Virus record (IMG/VR): IMGVR_UViG_3300020477_000873
Coordinates: 1 to 29,981 of that record
Source: a virus
DNA: 29,981 bases
Direction: 5' to 3' (one strand)
Shown here: piece after piece, positions 8,734 to 16,688 of the stretch
Layout of the letters: each line of letters starts with the position of its first letter
How positions within the stretch are numbered: position 1 is the stretch's first letter
Program-made: the position numbers and the translations under genes
Notes under the pieces: model-generated
Told to the model about the DNA's origin: nothing
The model's input: only the letters and a program-made list of their open reading frames with translations
Database searches by the model: none

Positions 8734-9121
8734 CGGTATCCGAATATTTAAGTGTTATCAATTCTATCCCGTTCAGCTCACACCAGTCAGCCTTGTCTTC
8801 ATCTCTGGCTTTCGCTAACAAGAAATCTCTCTTAGTCTTATGGAAGAACGGTATGTGTTCATAATGCTGTCTACCGTGAACCTCTACCCCAAGCATTAAA
8901 TTAGGTATAAAGAAATCAAGATAGAGAACCGATCTTCTGTGGGAAGCAGTGCTGCCGGGGAGTTTGACTTCCTCTAGAATCCGGTAGCTACTATAAATCT
9001 CCTTGATTATTTTTCTGGCTCTAAGGTGGTGCTTGGATCTTCTCTTTGTGTCATTGTTGTACACGTCGTATTTGGAAAGGTTCCAAACATACTCTCTACC
9101 ATTAAAGCCTTTAGCTTTCAA
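8699..9121 (-). CDS. PD-(D/E)XK endonuclease-like protein (Vsr/DUF559-like), TTG start
   Basis: A 140-residue single-domain nuclease candidate. The core runs from VLYLDFFIP (Asp69) to GVEVHGRQHY (Glu80, His82, Gln85, His86), the D...ExH pattern seen in small Vsr/DUF559-type nucleases, and ends with WCELNGIELITLKY, the usual last strand of this fold. It might resolve recombination intermediates or nick DNA. The only in-frame start is TTG at 9121-9119. It is believable because AAGGA lies eight bases upstream, inside the end of the RecA-like gene, which it overlaps by 11 bases. Position between RecA-like and helicase genes supports a recombination role. Confidence 0.75.
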   Translation of the reverse strand: MKAKGFNGREYVWNLSKYDVYNNDTKRRSKHHLRARKIIKEIYSSYRILEEVKLPGSTASHRRSVLYLDFFIPNLMLGVEVHGRQHYEHIPFFHKTKRDFLLAKARDEDKADWCELNGIELITLKYSDTDDEWRNAIKSG

Positions 9122-10220
9122 TTAGAAGTTCCTTGATTTGTCTATAAACAAAATCGCAAACACCTCGGTTGGCATTCAGAAATTCCGAGAGATTATTTAC
9201 ACCCTGAAACTTGAAAAACTTCTCAACACTTTCATCACTAAGGTCAACATCGTTGTCGGCTAGTACTTTGGAGATTGCTGGATCTTCTTGATTTTCTAGG
9301 GCGCAGGAAATAGTGTACCAAGCTCCGGCAGCTTTTATTAACCTGAACTCACAAGCTATCTGAACTACCTCCTGAACTTCATCTATGCCAACACCATACT
9401 TAATCCAGCTCTCCGCTGTAGAGTTGGGGGTACCTCCTGCGTTAGATGTTAAAACTTTCCAGTTAGCTATCTGTCCTACGTGTGGGCCTGTGTCTTTAGG
9501 TACTTGCCATCTGCCTCTATGGGTAATGGCTATGTTTGTTCCAGCTTGATACTGAATCATATTACCGCCATCGGTCATCTTAGCTGGTGCCCACCTGCTA
9601 CCACCAGTATTAGCGATGTTGTGTAGGATGAATAATGCAATGGTCTTATTCTTCGTTACCTGACCCCCAATTCTCTTTAGAAACATTGATAGCAGCCGGG
9701 GTAGTGCATTTCTAACACCTGTTCTGATCAGTCCTTCCAGTTCATCTTTAGGAACCATGCTAGAGACGGAATCAACGATAATAACACACTCTGGGTCATT
9801 GTTTATGTAGATCTCAATGATGTTTAAGAAGTCTTCCGCTGAGAGAACTCTATCGTCTGTTGACTCAATGACTATAATATCATCCTTGTTCAGGCTTTCT
9901 ATCCCCTCAAAATTCTGAACTGCTAGGCGACCTTCTGTATTTACGTAGATAACTTTCTTGCCTTCCTGCTGGCATTTTCCTGCAAAGTGCAAGGCTGTTG
10001 TTGTCTTTCCAGTCTTGGGGTCGCCAGACATTACTACGCAACTACCTTCTCTGATGCCTCCACCTAAAGCTAAGTCAAGGGCTGGTGACACGCTTAGCAC
10101 TGAAAGACTGTTAAGGTTTTCCAGAACCTCGGTTCCCGGTCTTACGACATCGCCGTAAGTGGAGAACACGTTGTTGCTAGTAGGATCGTTATCAAATTTA
10201 TTGGTCTTCTTCTTTGCCAT
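9111..10220 (-). CDS. RecA/UvsX-like recombinase
   Basis: A 369-residue strand-exchange ATPase. It has Walker A GDPKTGKT (residues 66-73, Lys72), a TEGRLA segment at 95-100 and Walker B VIIVDSVSS with Asp150. A glutamine-containing later loop (NMIQYQAGTN) sits where RecA proteins bind DNA. It would pair single-stranded phage DNA for repair and recombination-dependent replication. The N-terminal oligomerisation part is short, as in phage versions, and the C-terminal 70 residues look lineage specific. The start has AGGG seven bases upstream and overlaps the preceding gene by 23 bases. Confidence 0.9.
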   Translation of the reverse strand: MAKKKTNKFDNDPTSNNVFSTYGDVVRPGTEVLENLNSLSVLSVSPALDLALGGGIREGSCVVMSGDPKTGKTTTALHFAGKCQQEGKKVIYVNTEGRLAVQNFEGIESLNKDDIIVIESTDDRVLSAEDFLNIIEIYINNDPECVIIVDSVSSMVPKDELEGLIRTGVRNALPRLLSMFLKRIGGQVTKNKTIALFILHNIANTGGSRWAPAKMTDGGNMIQYQAGTNIAITHRGRWQVPKDTGPHVGQIANWKVLTSNAGGTPNSTAESWIKYGVGIDEVQEVVQIACEFRLIKAAGAWYTISCALENQEDPAISKVLADNDVDLSDESVEKFFKFQGVNNLSEFLNANRGVCDFVYRQIKELLIES

Positions 10221-10650
10221 CTAATTCCCTCAACTTTTGTAATCGTGTTTTCTTTCCGTAGCCACGTCTTGTTTTTGGCTTGGAGGTTTCCTCTACCCTT
10301 ATAGTAGCGGACTGAGACGTTTGTTGCTTAATGATTTTTTCATATTTCTCAATGATTTTCGGTAAAGCTGGGTACCGAAGCGAATAAACCCTTTTGCACT
10401 CGGGTGAATTGATAGCTTTCACTATTGCGGCTTCGCTATATTTTTTAACTAATCTGTTTGCTAGCACTACTTGATGCTGATAGTGCTTCTTCCACTTAGG
10501 CAGGTTCCAGAATTTGTGCGCCTGAGATCCTATGTTCTCTTTCTCAGCCATTCTGTTGCACATAACTTCTGCAACATATTGGGCGCATGTTATAAAGTCT
10601 CCAGTAGAGGGGGACTTGTACCTGCTGTTATTCGTCGGTTCTTTCGGCAT
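10198..10650 (-). CDS. basic DNA-metabolism-associated protein, unknown
   Basis: A 150-residue protein. Residues 17-110 are helical with conserved-looking aromatic clusters (FWNLPKWKKHYQHQ, YSLRYPALPKII), and the last 30 residues are strongly basic (KPKTRRGYGKKTRLQKL), so it may bind nucleic acid. I do not recognise the family. It lies immediately before the RecA-like gene and overlaps it by 23 bases, which suggests a replication or recombination partner such as a helicase loader. The ATG has no clear ribosome site and overlaps the preceding gene by 23 bases, so translation probably depends on coupling. Confidence 0.72.
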   Translation of the reverse strand: MPKEPTNNSRYKSPSTGDFITCAQYVAEVMCNRMAEKENIGSQAHKFWNLPKWKKHYQHQVVLANRLVKKYSEAAIVKAINSPECKRVYSLRYPALPKIIEKYEKIIKQQTSQSATIRVEETSKPKTRRGYGKKTRLQKLRELDGKEEDQ

Positions 10651-11062
10651 GATGGTATATTATAGCTTCCTCAAAGCAATTGTCAAGTGTGTCTTCTGAT
10701 TTTTCCTCTTCAACCAGCTCAGGGATGAGCCATCTTGTTTTATGAACTACATCCCCTTTGAGCTTTCCAACGGTATAATAATTTCTAGTCCATGATCCTA
10801 CTTCTCCTAAGACCGATCTCACTAAGTAAGAACCCTCGCAATCATTCATGTCTACGGTTATCTTGTGAGATTTAAATTGCAAATTAATAGCGCTTACTGA
10901 CAAGTCTTCTTGCTGGCACTTTCTTTTTATATCAAGCCACTCCTTGTGGTTGTTAAAATATATATCAGTACCATTGGATAGGTTTACAGTTACCCATATG
11001 CACTCGCTATCACCTCTGTAGGCTTCGATAAAGCCTTTGTATGTTGTTATGAAATCAGTCAT
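10628..11062 (-). CDS. hypothetical protein, soluble
   Basis: A 144-residue protein with no recognised family. The N-terminal two thirds alternate strands and helices, and the C-terminal 30 residues are acidic (VEEEKSEDTLDN). Cysteines are scattered and do not form a zinc pattern. There is no signal or membrane segment. The ATG overlaps the upstream stop by four bases (ATGA), so translation is coupled to the helix-turn-helix gene before it. The only hint of function is membership of the replication-recombination operon. Confidence 0.72.
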   Translation of the reverse strand: MTDFITTYKGFIEAYRGDSECIWVTVNLSNGTDIYFNNHKEWLDIKRKCQQEDLSVSAINLQFKSHKITVDMNDCEGSYLVRSVLGEVGSWTRNYYTVGKLKGDVVHKTRWLIPELVEEEKSEDTLDNCFEEAIIYHHAERTDE

Positions 11063-11358
11063 TTTTTAATCCGTGTAACGCAGTCCCTTTTGCTAGACTT
11101 TTTCTTGGCTGTCTTCTTATCGTCGGCCATAGAGGAAGCGTTTTCTGTCATCAGCACAATACCTTCTCTTCTGGCCATCTGACTTCCAGCGGTAATCGTT
11201 GATGAAACGGGGTCTTCTTTATCTAGTTTGCTAACAAGATTCTTTACAGTGACAAGAGGCCTATCAAGAGCTTTTGCTATATCCTCAATGGATGTCGTCT
11301 TGTAGTGGCCTTTAACGTAATATTTTTCCGCAGTTCCTAATGGTCCTTTTTTAGTCAT
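11059..11358 (-). CDS. small helix-turn-helix protein
   Basis: A 99-residue protein. Residues 20-46 (TTSIEDIAKALDRPLVTVKN) fit a helix-turn-helix: a first helix with IAKAL, a turn, and a recognition helix with VTVKNLVSKL. The C-terminus is basic (KKTAKKKSSKRD), adding non-specific DNA affinity. It may be a transcription regulator of the early genes, but no matching operator is visible. GGAG lies nine bases before the ATG, which overlaps the preceding gene by eight bases. Confidence in the gene is good and in the regulator role moderate. Confidence 0.72.
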   Translation of the reverse strand: MTKKGPLGTAEKYYVKGHYKTTSIEDIAKALDRPLVTVKNLVSKLDKEDPVSSTITAGSQMARREGIVLMTENASSMADDKKTAKKKSSKRDCVTRIKK

Positions 11359-11689
11359 TGATAAAACTCCTTTGAGATCTAGTTAAGTATAACGAGTTAC
11401 GTGTTTTTAGATACAGCATATAAAAATCAAAAGTCTCCTTGCTGACTCTTCTCATCTTCGCATCTACATAATCCTCTCTGTGGCTATGCATACCCCAAGG
11501 ATCGTAGACAACACCGTTGTACACTTTGATGTAGTGAGACTCAGTAATGCCTGACCGAGTGGTGTTCTTGACAATTTTAGCGTAAGATTTTTCCTTTTCA
11601 TTATCCACGAGATCCCCCGTGCTATTAAAGGTTTTTTCTGTTGTGTGGTCATCTAAACCACCCTTTTTAATTTTACTTATGTATCTCAT
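11351..11689 (-). CDS. hypothetical protein, basic
   Basis: About 112 residues, basic, without Cys pairs, signal or membrane segments. No family is recognised. A segment rich in aromatic and charged residues (HYIKVYNGVVYDPWGMHSHR) is the most distinctive part. The ATG at 11689-11687 is preferred over an in-frame TTG seven codons upstream because GGAGG lies just four bases before it. It sits between a membrane protein gene and the helix-turn-helix gene in the replication operon. Confidence 0.68.
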   Translation of the reverse strand: MRYISKIKKGGLDDHTTEKTFNSTGDLVDNEKEKSYAKIVKNTTRSGITESHYIKVYNGVVYDPWGMHSHREDYVDAKMRRVSKETFDFYMLYLKTRNSLYLTRSQRSFIND

Positions 11690-11702
11690 TTTCCCTCCGG
11701 GG

Positions 11703-12035
11703 TTAACCAAAAACTAAATATAGTAGGAGTAATATCTGAAACATAAAAACTCCTAAACATACAAAGAAGCCCTTCCTCTTGTTCTTCCTATAGATCATGA
11801 TGATTGTCATGACAGACAGGAGTGTTCCAAATATTTTACAGGGTATTACAACAGACCAGTCACCTGTAATTAATGCCATTTTTACTATTACTGGATTCTT
11901 TTCTGTTAGCCTTAACGTGAGTTCGTTAGATGGGTCTATCAGCTTGATCGCCAAGAAAAGGTCGATGGCTGATATAAGACATATAATCAGCAGCATGCAC
12001 GCGATGCTCAAATTGCGACCATTCTTGGAATCCAT
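11703..12035 (-). CDS. small three-helix membrane protein (DUF5658-like)
   Basis: About 110 residues with three hydrophobic segments (about residues 9-31, 64-81 and 89-109) and a basic loop (YRKNKRKG) before the last one, which should face the cytoplasm. The segment IDLFLAIKL and later a KNP motif resemble DUF5658 membrane proteins of unknown function, a tentative match. The ATG at 12035-12033 is chosen because AGGTG lies six bases upstream. A GTG three codons earlier directly follows the PhoH stop. A membrane protein inside a nucleotide and replication operon is unusual. It could act at the host envelope early in infection. Confidence 0.7.
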   Translation of the reverse strand: MDSKNGRNLSIACMLLIICLISAIDLFLAIKLIDPSNELTLRLTEKNPVIVKMALITGDWSVVIPCKIFGTLLSVMTIIMIYRKNKRKGFFVCLGVFMFQILLLLYLVFG

Positions 12036-12044
12036 TTTGGGCAC

Positions 12045-12707
12045 CTACTCGTCTAAAGCTTGTAATATCTCACCGATGATCGAGTGTCTCTGGATGTCTT
12101 CATAGTCTAGCTCTACTGTACCTACGCCATCTATATATTCTATCTTATCCATACAAACATGTAAGCCGCTTCTGTCTCGCAGGTCTGTTTGCTTGAGGTC
12201 GCCATTGATTATACACTTAGAATGCTCACCCATTCTGGTGAGGAACATTTTTATTTGCTCCAGTGTGCAGTTTTGAGCTTCATCTAGAATCATATATGAA
12301 TCATGAAACGTGGCACCCCTCATGGTTTCTAGAGGCTCAAACCTTATTTGACCTTTATTCATATAGTGTCCATATAAAGACTGTCCAAGAAAGAACTTTA
12401 GATTCTCTTCCATCGGTAGTAGGTAGGGTTTGATCTTTTCATCAACATATCCGGGCATGGCTCCTATTTCTCTGCCAGCACAAACTAGTGGTCTTGTTAT
12501 CACAATTTGTTCTATCTTGCCGTGATGCAAGTGTTCAGAAGCTATACCGGCAGCTACAAAAGACTTACCAGTGCCTGCTGGCCCTACACAAAACGTCACA
12601 TCGTTGTCTATGATTGATCTTATGTATTCCCGCTGGTTGTACGTCTTAGCTTCTATCGGCTTTAGCTTCTGGGGTTGTTTATTGTTTTTCTTTTGTTTTC
12701 TGTGCAT
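12045..12707 (-). CDS. phoH: PhoH-like ATPase
   Basis: A 220-residue P-loop protein of the PhoH family: Walker A GPAGTGKS at 42-49, an ITRPLV motif at 70-75, and Walker B MILDEAQN at 139-146, followed by CIINGD near 165-170 as the sensor segment. It lacks the N-terminal PIN or KH domains of longer bacterial versions, the usual state in phages. The role in infection is unsettled. The family is linked to phosphate stress in bacteria and to RNA metabolism by similarity to helicases. AAGGT lies six bases before the ATG. It follows the dUTPase gene closely and is a common marine phage marker. Confidence 0.93.
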   Translation of the reverse strand: MHRKQKKNNKQPQKLKPIEAKTYNQREYIRSIIDNDVTFCVGPAGTGKSFVAAGIASEHLHHGKIEQIVITRPLVCAGREIGAMPGYVDEKIKPYLLPMEENLKFFLGQSLYGHYMNKGQIRFEPLETMRGATFHDSYMILDEAQNCTLEQIKMFLTRMGEHSKCIINGDLKQTDLRDRSGLHVCMDKIEYIDGVGTVELDYEDIQRHSIIGEILQALDE

Positions 12708-12717
12708 GTTTACCTTT

Positions 12718-13257
12718 TCATCTGCCCGAACTACCGAATCCGTCTTCTCCTCTTTCGCTGGAAGAGAGTTCGCTAACTTCGGTTAGTTGGAAATAAGGAA
12801 CTGGTTGGAATAATATTTGGGCAATCCTGTCACCCTTTTTGACATTAACAGCTTCAGGTGAAGAGTTGTAGAGGCATACGCCAACATCTCCCCTGTATCC
12901 AGAGTCAACAACCCCTGCAAATACGTCAATACCGCTCTTTACAGCCAGTCCAGATCGAGGCCATATCAATCCAACAAAACCTTTAGGTATCTGTAAAGAG
13001 ATTCCAGTCTTTATTAGAGATCTTGAGACTGGTGGTATTTCCACATTCTCAAGCGAATACAAGTCCCATCCGGCATCTGATAGATTTGCTTTTGTGGGTG
13101 TTGTGGCACCTTCGTCTAGCTTTGTAAACTTCAGAGACCTTATTGAGAGAGGTTCTTCTTGTTTACTAATCTTATTATTTTGTAGTTGATTCCTCCTATG
13201 AATGTGGTCATCGCACCCTGAGTTAGTAGACCTTCCATCGTAATTAATCGTATTCAT
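12718..13257 (-). CDS. dut: dUTP diphosphatase
   Basis: A 179-residue trimeric-type dUTPase converting dUTP to dUMP and pyrophosphate, which keeps uracil out of phage DNA and supplies the dTMP precursor. All five motifs are present: DAGWDLYS (61-68), PRSGLA (100-105), GVVDSGYRGDVGV (115-127), GDRIAQIL (142-149) and the C-terminal RGEDGFGSSGR, a P-loop-like tail. The first 36 residues form a polar, probably disordered extension absent from the minimal family. No later start replaces the ATG, which has AAGGA upstream. It is the second gene after the probable promoter at 15499-15504. Confidence 0.95.
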   Translation of the reverse strand: MNTINYDGRSTNSGCDDHIHRRNQLQNNKISKQEEPLSIRSLKFTKLDEGATTPTKANLSDAGWDLYSLENVEIPPVSRSLIKTGISLQIPKGFVGLIWPRSGLAVKSGIDVFAGVVDSGYRGDVGVCLYNSSPEAVNVKKGDRIAQILFQPVPYFQLTEVSELSSSERGEDGFGSSGR

Positions 13258-13269
13258 ACGTACTTTCCT

Positions 13270-15471
13270 TTACACTAGTTCACATTGACCACCAGAACAA
13301 GCCCATTCCTGTTCAGGTTTAACGTTGTTTTCTTCCTCTATGACTTGAGTATAGTCAACATCTTGATATTCCCTATTTAGGTCAACCCACTCTTTCCAGT
13401 TGTATACGTCCTTCATACAGTAGGTTAGCTGTCTAAGATCTCCCTCAAAATACTTATCGGCAAACTTCTTACATCTAACAGACCACTCTTTCTTTCCGTT
13501 ACCTTTTATTTTCGCTCCCACTCCTAGAAGTGAGTCGCAAGCGGCCCATAAGTTGTCCTCCCACAGGTTTAAGGCTACCTCTATAAGACCGCTTACAAAT
13601 AGAGACGCATCACCATAATGCCTTACCTGCTCCGTTGGTAGGTAAATTGCCGTGAACGGGGCTTGTGGGTAATCTTTATCTCCCGTGATTGGCAGGAGTG
13701 AAATTCCACAGAAAAACTTTCTATTCTTGTAGATAAACTTCTCAACCTCGTCCCACTCGTCTGGCTTGATATTTATCGTGTTGGAAACATTGTGTACCAG
13801 CCAAGGCTGCGTGCAAAGAGACTTGTTGGTTCCTGTAATTACCCAGTTTTGCTGGGTACTCTTAACATCAGACAGAAGGTCGATTGCCCCCATCTGGTTT
13901 TTTGTCTTTGCTCCCGCAGGAACCTCGACACAGAAAGCAACTACATCGTCGCTATCATTGTTTGACCAGACAGATTCTTCACATGCCCTCGGATTTATTT
14001 CTCTGAAGTAGTTGTAAATTGGTTCCATCTTGTTGGCCTGTACTCTTCTTATGTAACGCTTAGCGTGGTGAGGGTGTATGCCAGATGAAGTTCCCAGAAC
14101 ACAGCTACTGGTACCTTCAGGTTTAATGCAGGTGGTTCTAGCTGCTTGATTAATGCCTATAATTTTAGCAATTCTTTTATTCTCTGACTTGACCGCCTTA
14201 GCACCCGCCCTCTGTGTTTCTGGGTCTAGACATATTTCATGGTTCTCCATTATGCCAGTCATGGAGACCCCTAACAGGGCTTCTCTAGACACGATGCGTT
14301 CACTAGCTTCACCTAAATACGCGAAGCTGGCAAAACCGGCTTGAAGCGTACCTATAATCGAAGCGGCCTTGCACGCATCATAGAAGTCTTCTTCAGTCTT
14401 AACCTTGGCGCAGTTAATGGTACTTAGATTGCACGCTTGCCAACCACTCTCTCCTGTAGTCTCGTCTACTGGCCACATTCCAATCTCCACGCAGGGATTG
14501 ACTATTAGCTCTGTGGAGTCAGACCAAACAAAGCCCGGCTCACCAAATTCTTGTACAGATTTCATAAGCTCCGCAAACTGTTGGGCTGTAGTCTTATCTC
14601 GCAGCAATAAGGCTGAATTGTTAGACCTTCCTCTTTGAGGGTTCTCTACAAACCAAGAGCCAGTCTTAGCCTTTGCCATTTCGTCATCATCTGGGCTAAA
14701 TAAACAGATAGTAGCACTTCTTCGCACACCGCCTGAAATAACAGCGTCTGCACTGTGCATCACTATATCATATGCCTGAATAGGACTTAGCTTCCTTGTG
14801 TCCTTTGACGCAAACTCCATGTCCTTGAGGGCTTTGTCTAGTATTTTTCTTATGTTTGATAAAGCGTTCTTTAGTGGTTCTGGGCCGGGAGCCTTGCCTC
14901 CGCTTGATCTTAGATATGAACCAGCAGGACGTATCTGAGAGTAATCAAAATTTACATTCTTGCCAACATACTCAGGAAATAAGTCGCTTTGATCGAAATA
15001 GCTTGCCACTAATATTCCAACAGCATCAGACCATCCCTCTATGGTGTCGGGAATGACGTACTTTTTTGTTCCGTTCTTGTTTCTCACGAGAGGGGGTAGC
15101 TTGCCTATGTGGTGCTTCTGAACAGAGAAGCCTGTTCCACAGCCGCAAAGCAGAAGGTACATACATTCTTGAAAGAATCTGAGACGGTCACAGAACGAGG
15201 TGATACAATTATATATTCTTGCGTTATGTTTAAAGATTGGCTTGCCGCCAAACTGCAAGGCTCTCTGTGACCCCAAGACTTTTTTCTTACGCATCATTTC
15301 GTATGCCCACTCTATATCCTCATGCACCTCTGGGATATCGTAGTACTTATTTAACATCATTTCTTTAACTCGGCTAACTGCCTCGTTCCAAGTTTCTCTC
15401 CTCTTCTTTTCTGGTATCCATCTAGCGTATTTAGAAACAAAGCTGTAGCTCATCAAAGATTTTATAGACAT
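13270..15471 (-). CDS. nrdJ: adenosylcobalamin-dependent ribonucleoside-triphosphate reductase (class II, monomeric)
   Basis: A 733-residue reductase that makes dNTPs from NTPs with coenzyme B12, close in length to the Lactobacillus monomeric enzyme. Key parts are the NPCVEI motif with the thiyl-radical Cys327, the following ACNLSTINC segment, an N-terminal cysteine (YNCITSFC) for the active-site disulfide, and a C-terminal CSGGQC pair that re-reduces it. No intein or frameshift is seen. It needs host or environmental cobalamin and no oxygen-dependent radical subunit, useful in variable oxygen. It is the first gene after a terminator (15528-15562) and a probable promoter, so it seems to open the early replication operon. 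Confidence 0.95.
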   Translation of the reverse strand: MSIKSLMSYSFVSKYARWIPEKKRRETWNEAVSRVKEMMLNKYYDIPEVHEDIEWAYEMMRKKKVLGSQRALQFGGKPIFKHNARIYNCITSFCDRLRFFQECMYLLLCGCGTGFSVQKHHIGKLPPLVRNKNGTKKYVIPDTIEGWSDAVGILVASYFDQSDLFPEYVGKNVNFDYSQIRPAGSYLRSSGGKAPGPEPLKNALSNIRKILDKALKDMEFASKDTRKLSPIQAYDIVMHSADAVISGGVRRSATICLFSPDDDEMAKAKTGSWFVENPQRGRSNNSALLLRDKTTAQQFAELMKSVQEFGEPGFVWSDSTELIVNPCVEIGMWPVDETTGESGWQACNLSTINCAKVKTEEDFYDACKAASIIGTLQAGFASFAYLGEASERIVSREALLGVSMTGIMENHEICLDPETQRAGAKAVKSENKRIAKIIGINQAARTTCIKPEGTSSCVLGTSSGIHPHHAKRYIRRVQANKMEPIYNYFREINPRACEESVWSNNDSDDVVAFCVEVPAGAKTKNQMGAIDLLSDVKSTQQNWVITGTNKSLCTQPWLVHNVSNTINIKPDEWDEVEKFIYKNRKFFCGISLLPITGDKDYPQAPFTAIYLPTEQVRHYGDASLFVSGLIEVALNLWEDNLWAACDSLLGVGAKIKGNGKKEWSVRCKKFADKYFEGDLRQLTYCMKDVYNWKEWVDLNREYQDVDYTQVIEEENNVKPEQEWACSGGQCELV

Positions 15472-15498
15472 GCAAATTCTTTCTTATTATCCATTATT

Positions 15499-15504
15499 AG
15501 TATA
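15499..15504 (-). promoter_or_regulatory. probable -10 element before the reductase gene
   Basis: On the minus strand TATACT lies in an AT-rich stretch 28 bases before the reductase ATG and right after a terminator. A -35 match is poor (TTGTAT at 19 bases is the best seen), so a phage-modified polymerase may be involved. The call rests mainly on position: a terminator followed by a long operon needs a new start here. Confidence 0.4.
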
Positions 15505-15527
15505 ATTAATGTAAGTGCTACCAATAC

Positions 15528-15562
15528 AAAAAGCCACGCCCCAAGCGAGTTGGTGACGTGGC
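15528..15562 (-). terminator. rho-independent terminator
   Basis: Read on the minus strand, GCCACG pairs with CGTGGC (15562-15557 with 15538-15533), an inner CCAA/TTGG pair extends the hairpin, and five T follow at 15532-15528. It lies 22 bases after the stop of the gene at 15585-15971 and ends the membrane-protein cassette before the replication operon begins. Confidence 0.85.
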
Positions 15563-15584
15563 ATAAGTGGCAGGCATCTAGATA

Positions 15585-15971
15585 TTATTCTTCTTCATCT
15601 TTTTCAAATATGTTATCAAATATTTTTCTTACTATCCAGTTTATTACTGCTGAAAGCAGCACTTGTAAAATAAATGGAAAGACCCAGACGGGGAAAAATC
15701 CTTTAGCGTCTTGAGGGTCTAGTCCATCCTTGATATATTGTTTGCACTCATCCTTGAGTTGCTGTTGCCATTCCTTTGCGTTGGCTCCTGCGGGAACCCT
15801 AAAGCGATCAACACTTTCAAAACCCCCGCTTACTATTCTAGTCCATTCGTGCCCAAGTTGCAGACACTTTTCGGCAATTTTTCGTTCTTTGTCTTTTTTA
15901 TATTTAAGAGGGATTTCTGACCTTACTTTATCTATCCCCCTTACGAAAAGCGAAGCATATTTTCCTGTCAT
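15585..15971 (-). CDS. small protein with C-terminal membrane anchor
   Basis: A 128-residue protein with a basic soluble part (residues 1-90), one hydrophobic segment at about 91-114 (with FPFILQVLLSAVI) and an acidic tail. It would sit with the C-terminus through or at the inner membrane. No family is recognised. GAGGAG lies nine bases before the ATG. It is the last gene before the terminator at 15528-15562 and one of five membrane or secreted products in this seven-gene unit, so a role in the envelope (lysis or exclusion) is plausible but untested. Confidence 0.75.
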   Translation of the reverse strand: MTGKYASLFVRGIDKVRSEIPLKYKKDKERKIAEKCLQLGHEWTRIVSGGFESVDRFRVPAGANAKEWQQQLKDECKQYIKDGLDPQDAKGFFPVWVFPFILQVLLSAVINWIVRKIFDNIFEKDEEE

Positions 15972-15974
15972 AGG

Positions 15975-16262
15975 CTATAGCTCCTCATAGTCAAAGGGCA
16001 CGTCTGGAAAACCGTCTAGCTTTACTATGCCTCTGTTCTGTTTAAGTGTTAGTCCCAGAACGTCAAGAGTTATGGTAAAGATTTTCTTGACTTTTACAAC
16101 GGGCTTGTTGTCTATGAAGTCTACCTCGATGGTGTCTCTGTCTGGTGAGGATACTTTAATTACTGCTGGGTATTTACCTTTTATCGTATACTTATCGACT
16201 TTTAATCCATCTTCTGAGGCTAGTTTTTGCAGAACCTCAAACGCTTGAGTGAGATTGTCCAT
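15975..16262 (-). CDS. hypothetical small soluble protein
   Basis: A 95-residue protein, mostly beta-strand in pattern (AVIKVSSPDRDTIEVDF, KKIFTITLDVLG), lacking Cys and membrane segments. No family is recognised. The bases just before the ATG read GGGAGACCTCCC, which can fold into a four-pair hairpin over its own ribosome site (see findings). It lies three bases before the membrane-anchor gene and after the cysteine-rich gene. Confidence 0.7.
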   Translation of the reverse strand: MDNLTQAFEVLQKLASEDGLKVDKYTIKGKYPAVIKVSSPDRDTIEVDFIDNKPVVKVKKIFTITLDVLGLTLKQNRGIVKLDGFPDVPFDYEEL

Positions 16263-16283
16263 GGGAGGTCTCCCTTGCTGTGT

Positions 16284-16688
16284 TTAACGTTTTTTACATT
16301 GACATTTTCCATAGGCATTTTTACAATTACAGTATGTAGTTGCTGTATCGCAACTGCACCTATGCTTTTCCTCCTCATCATCGTCGTCGTCATCTTCTTC
16401 CGGTTCTTCGTGGTATGGACATTTGGTTTGATGCCCATCGCCGTGCCATATATACCCAGTACCTTTACAGGCACATTTTTCTACATCGGGGTGAGGTTTG
16501 GGTGTTATAGGTTGAGCCTCGGTCTCGTTTACTACGAAGGCTACAAAGGCCTCGTTTCTCTTTTCATCTATATCTATTTTGTTTTCTTTGATATTTGTGA
16601 TACCGGATGATATTTTACCATATGTGAACATAAAAATCAAGGCACATGTGGACACAAATAGTAAAAAATACTTTGTTTTCTGCATCAT
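16284..16688 (-). CDS. cysteine-rich secreted or membrane-anchored protein
   Basis: A 134-residue protein with an N-terminal hydrophobic segment (residues 6-23) that is a signal or anchor. Outside it come a CACKGTG segment (Cys72, Cys74) with HGDGH and Cys90-Pro, a run of Asp/Glu at 94-107, and a tail with six cysteines in C-x-C pairs (111/113, 120/122, 129/131). The cysteines may form disulfides or bind metal, and the HGDGH part also suggests metal binding. The family resembles no enzyme I know. Its ATG directly follows the protease stop, with AAGGA eight bases upstream, so protease and cysteine-rich protein are made together. Confidence 0.75.
   Translation of the reverse strand: MMQKTKYFLLFVSTCALIFMFTYGKISSGITNIKENKIDIDEKRNEAFVAFVVNETEAQPITPKPHPDVEKCACKGTGYIWHGDGHQTKCPYHEEPEEDDDDDDEEEKHRCSCDTATTYCNCKNAYGKCQCKKR

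Noticed and set aside
16220-16474. Minus-strand ORF of 84 codons in another frame
   Set aside because: Overlaps the cysteine-rich gene, whose signal segment and cysteine pattern are far more convincing.
16227-16610. Plus-strand hydrophobic ORF of 127 codons
   Set aside because: Lies opposite the cysteine-rich gene. Its hydrophobicity comes from reading acidic and Lys/Glu codons in reverse, and it runs against all neighbours.
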